Below, one piece after another: positions 58,730-64,000 of a DNA stretch of 64,000 nucleotides. The stretch's first letter is position 1. Every line of letters starts with the position of its first letter. Source of the stretch: an uncultured Bacteroidales bacterium. GTDB taxonomy: Bacteria; Bacteroidota; Bacteroidia; Bacteroidales; UBA932. A program made the position numbers and the translations under genes. A model generated the notes under the pieces. The model did no database searches. It was not told where the DNA came from and saw nothing but the letters and a program-made list of their open reading frames with translations. Location of the stretch: positions 1-64,000 of the forward strand of contig CAMJBH010000004.1 in the NCBI GenBank assembly GCA_946403855.1. Reading direction: 5' to 3'.

Positions 58730-59550
58730 CACTTTATTACGACCCTCCCGTCGGTCTTGTATTCAATGGCTTTCCCCTCGGCAGTCATATTGCGGATATA
58801 CTGCTCGATGACATGGCCGATAATATGTTCGGTGATAATCAATTTGGTTGCGCCACGGGCAACATGGACATTGTCGCCTCCGTCAAGGAGGAAGTCAACT
58901 GTCGCCACTCCGTATTTCTTTTTGGGATCGACAGGCTTTCCGCCCACCTCAAGGCTCTCGACCTTTTTGTCGGCAATAACCAGCTTGACTCCGCTAAGGC
59001 ACTGGGGGCCGAACTCAGCGACTTCATCCATCAGGTGAAGCAGTTCGCTGCCGGGCAGTTCCACATAGCAGAGCTTGTTTTTGAATGGGAACATGGAACG
59101 TATGTCATCCAGGAGCACGTCTCCCTCGGGCATATCGACCCTGATGCCACCGAAGTTGGTAATGGCGACATCGACCTTGCGTTTCACTATCCTTTCGGTC
59201 TCGGAACGGACCATGTCCACCACGAAATTGCTCAGTTCTGACTCTGGAATGTTAGCGGACATTTTGTGCGTGGAAAACGCGATGACTTCTTTTACGGCCG
59301 CCATGGAGGGCTGTGCTTCAATGAGGAGCTTGGCCACCTTGGGCGTCGAACCGTCAGAGAATACGACTCCGTTGGGTGCTGTATAGACGCCGTTGGAATC
59401 CACGGTGCCAAGTGCCTCGGGCACATTCTCGGCGCTTGGGGCGGTCGCCCCGGTGCGGTGCCCGTCCATCGCATATTTTTCCCATGTCATGCCGGTCTTA
59501 CAACCGAAGAGCAGTGGGACTGCTATGAGTATTGCTGCAATTCTTTTCAT
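58729..59550 (-). CDS. 5'-nucleotidase C-terminal domain protein (split UshA, substrate-binding part)
   Basis: 273 aa from the ATG at 59550; the longer frame upstream enters the permease gene and is rejected. Lipobox LLFGC. The mature part carries the UshA C-terminal domain: AITNFGGIRVDMPEGDVLLD, DDIRSMFPFKNKLCYVELPG, YGVATVDFLLDGGDN. It lacks any metal-binding phosphatase motif. With the following gene it would form a two-chain nucleotidase, both chains anchored as lipoproteins. Confidence 0.9.
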   Translation of the reverse strand: MKRIAAILIAVPLLFGCKTGMTWEKYAMDGHRTGATAPSAENVPEALGTVDSNGVYTAPNGVVFSDGSTPKVAKLLIEAQPSMAAVKEVIAFSTHKMSANIPESELSNFVVDMVRSETERIVKRKVDVAITNFGGIRVDMPEGDVLLDDIRSMFPFKNKLCYVELPGSELLHLMDEVAEFGPQCLSGVKLVIADKKVESLEVGGKPVDPKKKYGVATVDFLLDGGDNVHVARGATKLIITEHIIGHVIEQYIRNMTAEGKAIEYKTDGRVVIK

Positions 59551-59551
59551 A

Positions 59552-60907
59552 TTATTTCTGTTTGAGCCATTTCCAAAGGTCCTTCCAGGTGGATTTCTTG
59601 CCGAACATAAGGATGCCGACTTTGTATATCTTAGCGGAGAGCCATGCGCACACGGCAAAGGTGGCTATCAGCAGAATCACCGACACAATAATTTCCCAGG
59701 CCGGGACCCCGAAAGGCAGACGGGCCAGCATCACGATAGGCGATGTGAAAGGAATCATCGAGCCCCAGAACACCAAGGCGCTGTCGGGTGCCTTGAATGC
59801 ATATATAGCAATGAAGAAGCCGAGCAGCAAAGGAATGGTCAACGGAATCTGAAGCTGCTGAGTGTCTCCCTCGTTTTCTACTGCAGAGCCGATGGCGGCA
59901 AAGAGAGAAGCATAGAGCATGTAGCCGAAAATGAAGAAGATCACGAAGCAGGCGATGATCTTGCCGAACGGCAGGTTGCCGATGGTGGAGAGAATGACAT
60001 TCATTTCGCCCTGGTCGGACAGAGCCTCGGCGACAGCCTCGGACTGCTCGGCGTCCAGCCCACCGACGCTCTGCACAATCTGTGTCGTATCGGTGCCCTG
60101 GAGCAAGTTCTGGCCGGAGATGGCTCCGACGACTCCCACTATTGCCAGGGTAAGCACAATCCACAGGAAGAACTGGGTGAGAGCAACCAGCGCCACGCCA
60201 ATTATCTTGCCGAACATGAGTTCGGTGGCCTTGACGGAGCTCACGAGCACTTCCACCACGCGGCTGGCCTTCTCTTCGATGACGGAAGACATGACCATGC
60301 CGCCGAAAAGGGCTATGAACATGTAGATTATCATGCCCAGAAGCATGGACACCATCATGTACACGCCGGATTCGGAAATTTTCTCCTTGCCCTCTTCGTC
60401 GAGGGTGTAGGAATGCATCTTCACGTTGGCTTTGACCTCCTTCATGATGTCTTTGAGGTTTTCGATACCCGACTGCTCGATACGGTATGCCTCTACAGCA
60501 GAATTGATTTTGCCGTGCAGGTTCTCGTTGAGATCCATTCCCATGGGTTTATTGGAATAGACATCGGCAGAAAGGGTCTTTTGCTCGACATCGAGCGGCG
60601 AAACCACCAAAAGGGCATCGTAGCCAAGGCTCTCGAGAGAGAGTTTCATTTTGTCAACGGACTCTCCCTCCAGCACAGTATAAGTCGCTGTCTCGCTGTC
60701 TTCGAGGACAGGCGCCACTATGCCGGAATTGTCTATCACGGCTATGCTCTTGGAACTTTCCTTGGTTCCGAGCATTATCACGGAAGGAAGGATGCAGAGG
60801 GCGGCGAAGAGCACCGGCACCAAAAAGGTTGTGATAAGGAAGCTCTTCTTCTTGACCTTATTGAGGTACTCCCTGCTGATAATTATTCCGGTTGTATGCA
60901 GATTCAT
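59552..60907 (-). CDS. ABC-2-type transporter permease (NatB-like)
   Basis: 451 aa. A first membrane segment (SFLITTFLVPVLFAALCIL) follows a TGIIISREYLNKVKKK opening. A large extracytoplasmic domain spans residues about 45-175, and five or more segments fill the C-terminal half. The layout is that of NatB/ABC-2 permeases. The start overlaps the ATPase gene by 4 nt. Likely exports sodium or a small hydrophobic compound; substrate unknown. Confidence 0.9.
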   Translation of the reverse strand: MNLHTTGIIISREYLNKVKKKSFLITTFLVPVLFAALCILPSVIMLGTKESSKSIAVIDNSGIVAPVLEDSETATYTVLEGESVDKMKLSLESLGYDALLVVSPLDVEQKTLSADVYSNKPMGMDLNENLHGKINSAVEAYRIEQSGIENLKDIMKEVKANVKMHSYTLDEEGKEKISESGVYMMVSMLLGMIIYMFIALFGGMVMSSVIEEKASRVVEVLVSSVKATELMFGKIIGVALVALTQFFLWIVLTLAIVGVVGAISGQNLLQGTDTTQIVQSVGGLDAEQSEAVAEALSDQGEMNVILSTIGNLPFGKIIACFVIFFIFGYMLYASLFAAIGSAVENEGDTQQLQIPLTIPLLLGFFIAIYAFKAPDSALVFWGSMIPFTSPIVMLARLPFGVPAWEIIVSVILLIATFAVCAWLSAKIYKVGILMFGKKSTWKDLWKWLKQK

Positions 60908-61758
60908 TGCTTTTCAGTTACAAGTTTGATGAAAATATCATTCATACGGGGCATCAGTTCTTTGTAAGAATTGATGGTCACTCCCCTGCTGAGCCACGCC
61001 TGAAGGGTAGTGGTTCCGTCAGTCTCGCGAGGCAGCACTTCGGTGTGGCGGCCGTCGGCATCGGTGTACACCAGTTCGACATTGTTGTTGCCATAGTCGC
61101 GCCTGATCTGCTCTACGCCGCCGGTTATCACCAGCCTGGCCTTGTTGATCAGCGCGATGTTGTCGCACAGCTCTTCGACCGACTCCATGTTGTGGGTGGA
61201 GAGGATAATTGTGGCGCCTTCGTCTTTGAGGCGGAGAATCTCTTTGCGTATAAGCTCCGCATTCACCGGGTCGAAACCGGAGAAAGGTTCATCCAGAATC
61301 ATGAGGGAAGGACGGTGAACGACGGTGGTAATGAACTGCAGTTTCTGGGCCATACCCTTGGACAGTTCCTCGACTTTCTTATCCCACCAGTCCTGGATTC
61401 CAAAACGGATAAACCATTCTTTCAAAGACTTACGTGCATCGACCGTGGTCATTCCCTTAAGCCTGGCAAGGTACATGGCCTGATCTCCGACCTTCATTTT
61501 GCGGTACAGGCCGCGCTCCTCCGGCATATAGCCAATGCGCGACACATCGTCCTGCGTGATGGGGGCGCCGTTGAAAAACACCTCCCCCGAATTAGGAATA
61601 GTGATCCTGTTGATAATACGGATCAAGGTTGTCTTGCCCGCACCGTTAGGACCGAGCAGTCCGAAGATCTTGCCCTCAGGAATGTCGAGGCTCACGTGGT
61701 CCAGAGCCACCTTCTCCCCGAAACTCTTGCAGACCTCCTTGCATTCAATAATTGCCAT
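60904..61758 (-). CDS. ABC transporter ATPase (NatA-like)
   Basis: 284 aa. Walker A LLGPNGAGKTT, signature ELSKGMAQKLQF, Walker B LMILDEPFSGFDP and switch His in LSTHNMESVEEL. The C-terminal 70 residues form the accessory domain found in NatA-type ATPases. First gene of the 17-gene minus-strand run; its -7 box is 25 nt upstream. Confidence 0.93.
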   Translation of the reverse strand: MAIIECKEVCKSFGEKVALDHVSLDIPEGKIFGLLGPNGAGKTTLIRIINRITIPNSGEVFFNGAPITQDDVSRIGYMPEERGLYRKMKVGDQAMYLARLKGMTTVDARKSLKEWFIRFGIQDWWDKKVEELSKGMAQKLQFITTVVHRPSLMILDEPFSGFDPVNAELIRKEILRLKDEGATIILSTHNMESVEELCDNIALINKARLVITGGVEQIRRDYGNNNVELVYTDADGRHTEVLPRETDGTTTLQAWLSRGVTINSYKELMPRMNDIFIKLVTEKQ

Positions 61759-61783
61759 TTTTGTAAACTCTTGTTTAAAGTTT

Positions 61784-61791
61784 CAAATATA
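61784..61791 (-). promoter_or_regulatory. -7 box of the 17-gene run
   Basis: TATATTTG on the minus strand, 25 nt before the ATG at 61758. It is the only promoter-like box I found for the genes between 61758 and 40876. No -33 TTG is clear. Confidence 0.5.
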
Positions 61792-61814
61792 GGCATTTTT
61801 TAGCGGAATATCAC

Positions 61815-61822
61815 TATTTTTG
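61815..61822 (+). promoter_or_regulatory. -7 box of the DPP4-like peptidase gene
   Basis: TATTTTTG, 5 nt before the ATG at 61828. Divergent from the box at 61784-61791. Confidence 0.55.
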
Positions 61823-61827
61823 TGGTG

Positions 61828-63651
61828 ATGAAAAAGATAGTATTTGCTTTTATATTGCTCTCCGGAGCTCTCGCGCACGCGCAAGATGTCAACGTCACAC
61901 CTTCTCCTGACTCTTCGATGGTGGCTTTCACAAGAGCCAACGACCTTTGGATCAGGGAGATCGCTAGTGGCAACGAAACCCGTATCACTAACGATGGAAG
62001 CGATCTGATCCTCAACGGATATGCATCCTGGGTGTATTACGAAGAGATCTTCGGCAGGCCGTCACGCTACCGTGCCTTTTGGTGGAGTCCGGATTCGAAG
62101 AAGCTGGCATTTTACCGCTTCGACAACAGCCGGGTGCCGATGTTCCCCATCTACTCCCCCTTCGGGCAGGACGGCTCGCTAAGCCTGACCCGTTACCCCA
62201 AGGCAGGAGAAGCCAATCCTCCTGTGAAGATAGGCATCGCAACAACCGGCGGAGCAATTACCTGGGCCGATTTTGACGATTCTCCCGAGCAGTATTTCGG
62301 AACGCCGTTTTGGGGTCCCGGTTCGGATGAACTGTTTGTGAGCCGCATGCCTCGCCGCCAAAGCCGGCTGGACGTGTTCGCAGTCAATGCCCTTGACGGG
62401 AGCAAGCGTCAAGTGTATAACGAAGAATATTCCACCTGGGTCACATGGATCGAGGGCATGCTGTTTACCGACAAAGGCTTGTTCATGGCACGCAACTTCG
62501 AGTCCGGATGGGAGCAGATCTATTTTTTGGGATACGACGGCAGCCTCAAGCGGCTTACCGAAGGCAAAAACTGGGATATTCAGTTGCTGAAATACGACAG
62601 CAAGAAAGGCAATTTGTGGTTCCTTGCCAAGCGCGATTCACGCATTCACCCAAGCCTCTACCGGCTGGACAAGAAGGGCCGCATCTACACCCTTACCGAC
62701 CCGCAATACTACACTGCAGCTGCTGAGATTTCCGACGATTTCAAGACTTTCACCGCCATGGTTTCGAATGCCAGGTCTCCGTGGACCACAGTCAGCGGCA
62801 GCGCCCTGAAAGTCAAGAACTTCACTCCTATAGAGGAGACTTCGGAAGAGAGGCCCTTCCCGCAAATCGTCAAAATCTCAAACGACGGATTCGACCTGTA
62901 CGGCCTCATGGTCCTTCCCAGAGGGTTCGACCCTTCGAATAAGTATCCTGTAATCATGCAATTGTACGGCGGGCCCGGCACCCCGTACGTACGCGACTAC
63001 TGGAACAGCCGTGACGCATCGGACCGCTGGTGCTGGGAGAACGGAATCATATACATAGTGGTCGATCCCCGCTCTTCCGGCGAGAACGGACGGGATGGCA
63101 TGGACCAAGCCTTCAAGCGCATGACTGTCATAGAGTTGCAGGATTATATCAAGTGGGCCGAGTGGCTCCAGAACCTGCCTTATGTGAACGGAAGCAGAAT
63201 AGGCGTGGAAGGATTCTCCTTCGGCGGCACCACCACAGCCATGCTGGTGCTCCGCTACCCTCAGTACTTCTGCTGCGGCGTAGCTGGAGGCGGGGTTTAC
63301 GACTGGAAGCTTTACGATTCCCACTACACCGAAAGGTACATGGACACTCCCGAAGCCAACCCGGACGGATACGCCGAAGCCAGCGTTATTACATGGGTTC
63401 CTACTTGCGCGCTGAAGTCAAACAGGGGTCTTCACAACGGATCTCCCGCTCTAAAGCTTACCCACGGCACCGGAGACGACAATGTGCATTTCCAGAACAC
63501 GTTGCAGCTCATCGACGCCCTGCAGAAGGAAGGAATACAGTTCGATCTTATGATTTACCCGGACGGCATGCACGGCTACCGTGGATACCAGCACATCCAC
63601 GACAAAGCCTCAGATGCCTTGTTCTGGAAGCGTCACCTTCTGGCAGACTAG
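61828..63651 (+). CDS. DPP4-like S9 serine peptidase, short form
   Basis: 607 aa from the ATG at 61828 (signal peptide ending AHAQ); a GTG two codons upstream lies in the promoter box. The Glu motif WVYYEEIFG near residue 73 binds the peptide N-terminus. The catalytic triad is visible: Ser464 in GFSFGG (usually GWSYGG), Asp in THGTGDDNVHFQN (residues 545-557) and His582 in MHGYRG. Bacterial DPP4 is usually about 720 residues; this one lacks roughly the first propeller blade. It is expected to release dipeptides after Pro or Ala in the periplasm. Its 3' end overlaps the convergent gene by 42 bp. Confidence 0.9.
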   Translation: MKKIVFAFILLSGALAHAQDVNVTPSPDSSMVAFTRANDLWIREIASGNETRITNDGSDLILNGYASWVYYEEIFGRPSRYRAFWWSPDSKKLAFYRFDNSRVPMFPIYSPFGQDGSLSLTRYPKAGEANPPVKIGIATTGGAITWADFDDSPEQYFGTPFWGPGSDELFVSRMPRRQSRLDVFAVNALDGSKRQVYNEEYSTWVTWIEGMLFTDKGLFMARNFESGWEQIYFLGYDGSLKRLTEGKNWDIQLLKYDSKKGNLWFLAKRDSRIHPSLYRLDKKGRIYTLTDPQYYTAAAEISDDFKTFTAMVSNARSPWTTVSGSALKVKNFTPIEETSEERPFPQIVKISNDGFDLYGLMVLPRGFDPSNKYPVIMQLYGGPGTPYVRDYWNSRDASDRWCWENGIIYIVVDPRSSGENGRDGMDQAFKRMTVIELQDYIKWAEWLQNLPYVNGSRIGVEGFSFGGTTTAMLVLRYPQYFCCGVAGGGVYDWKLYDSHYTERYMDTPEANPDGYAEASVITWVPTCALKSNRGLHNGSPALKLTHGTGDDNVHFQNTLQLIDALQKEGIQFDLMIYPDGMHGYRGYQHIHDKASDALFWKRHLLAD

Positions 63652-64000
63652 CAGACGCCGCTCGGCATCGACCTGACAGGCGAAGATGTGGACTGAGCCG
63701 CCGGGAGCGGCCTTCAGTCTGGTCCGGAGTTCCTCCGAGCTTATGGGAACGCCGCGGGCAGTGACGTCGGCTTTCGGATAGCGGCGGCCGAGTTCCTTTA
63801 TGACAGACGAAGAGAAAGGCAGGTTCTCCAGCACTTCATAGAACTTTCCGAAGTGCGACAAGCCTTCGTCATACTCCATACGGCACATGCCCGGGCCAAG
63901 GCCCGACTTGGTCATGGCAGCCGATGGGACAAACAGCAGGGACGCCTTATCCTCCTCCGCCTCAGCCGGGCCTGCCCCCCGAAACTTTCGCTTCGCTTCA
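63610..64000 (-). CDS. THUMP-like methyltransferase, C-terminal part (5' partial)
   Basis: The frame is open from the right edge of the window to TGA at 63610, about 130 codons. Only the C-terminal end is visible: GLGPGMCRMEYDEGLSHFGK, then a THUMP-like closing domain with ARGVPISSEELRTRLK and HIFACQVDAERRLLVCQK. This pairing ends a Bacteroidota class I SAM-dependent methyltransferase family; the catalytic domain lies outside the window. Residues near the edge (FRGAGPAEAEEDKAS) are low-complexity. Confidence 0.65.
   Translation of the reverse strand, partial: EAKRKFRGAGPAEAEEDKASLLFVPSAAMTKSGLGPGMCRMEYDEGLSHFGKFYEVLENLPFSSSVIKELGRRYPKADVTARGVPISSEELRTRLKAAPGGSVHIFACQVDAERRLLVCQKVTLPEQGI

Noticed and set aside
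63360..63480. Possible frameshift in the DPP4-like gene before the catalytic Asp
   Set aside because: The sequence there departs from the usual form, but the frame stays open and returns to GTGDDNVHFQN with no change of frame.
1..64000. CRISPR array, rRNA genes, complete insertion sequence or prophage
   Set aside because: No regularly spaced direct repeats, no rRNA core sequences and no transposase, integrase or phage structural genes were seen.

Overview
The window comes from a member of the order Bacteroidales (phylum Bacteroidota). Three things support this. Many genes are preceded by the Bacteroidota sigma-factor box TAnnTTTG, in several cases with a TTG box 19-20 bp further upstream. 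The gene content is typical of the group: BtuG/BtuB surface uptake, FISUMP and fimbrillin lipoproteins, two Wzi paralogues, a DPP4-like peptidase, M16 and M28 peptidases, and a TonB receptor paired with an HMA protein. Many exported proteins end in Phe, as outer-membrane barrels do. Most of the window is moderately GC-rich and densely packed. I cannot name a genus from the sequence alone.

Layout, left to right. 1-7948: the tail of a permease gene, a hypothetical gene broken by an in-frame TAG, then a minus-strand operon (hypB, a 941-aa iron-sulfur flavoprotein, hypA, a multi-pass membrane protein, an FmdE-family protein) that has nickel-maturation genes but no visible nickel enzyme. 8005-13016: two SGNH-type proteins, an MBOAT O-acyltransferase and ybaK. 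13018-16424: btuG-btuB under a cobalamin riboswitch. 16423-16750: a tRNA-Lys/Lys/Val operon with its own promoter and terminator. 16757-17623: a short mannose-1-phosphate guanylyltransferase. 17690-22765: a six-gene operon of exported proteins of unknown function, closed by a strong terminator. 22803-27400: a sulfatase remnant, an M16 protease lipoprotein, an orphan promoter-terminator unit, a lipoprotein and tRNA-Arg. 27406-36268: fabD, pyruvate:ferredoxin oxidoreductase, a VanX-like dipeptidase, an M28 peptidase, a large TPR protein and an MBL-fold hydrolase.

36331-40874 is an AT-richer accessory island. It holds a SIR2-family gene, a fimbrillin-like lipoprotein with two FISUMP domains, a 41-aa peptide gene and an unknown gene. 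It is bracketed by two inverted copies of a structured repeat. The repeat has three internal hairpins, which differ between the copies by compensating base changes, inside long perfect outer stems of unrelated sequence. I do not recognise this element and consider it the best candidate here for something undescribed.

40876-61758 is an unbroken run of 17 minus-strand genes with gaps of at most 13 bp and several 4-nt overlaps. It runs from an ABC exporter through a split 5'-nucleotidase, yicC, a TonB/HMA pair, glnS, wzi, an aminotransferase, lysA, a second wzi, phosphate transport, an MsbA-like exporter and VanZ to a large amidase-like protein. 61815-64000 holds a DPP4-like peptidase and the 3' part of a THUMP-like methyltransferase gene.

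Several TAnnTTTG boxes lie only 4-8 nt before a start codon, which suggests leaderless or near-leaderless mRNAs and corrects a number of start sites.
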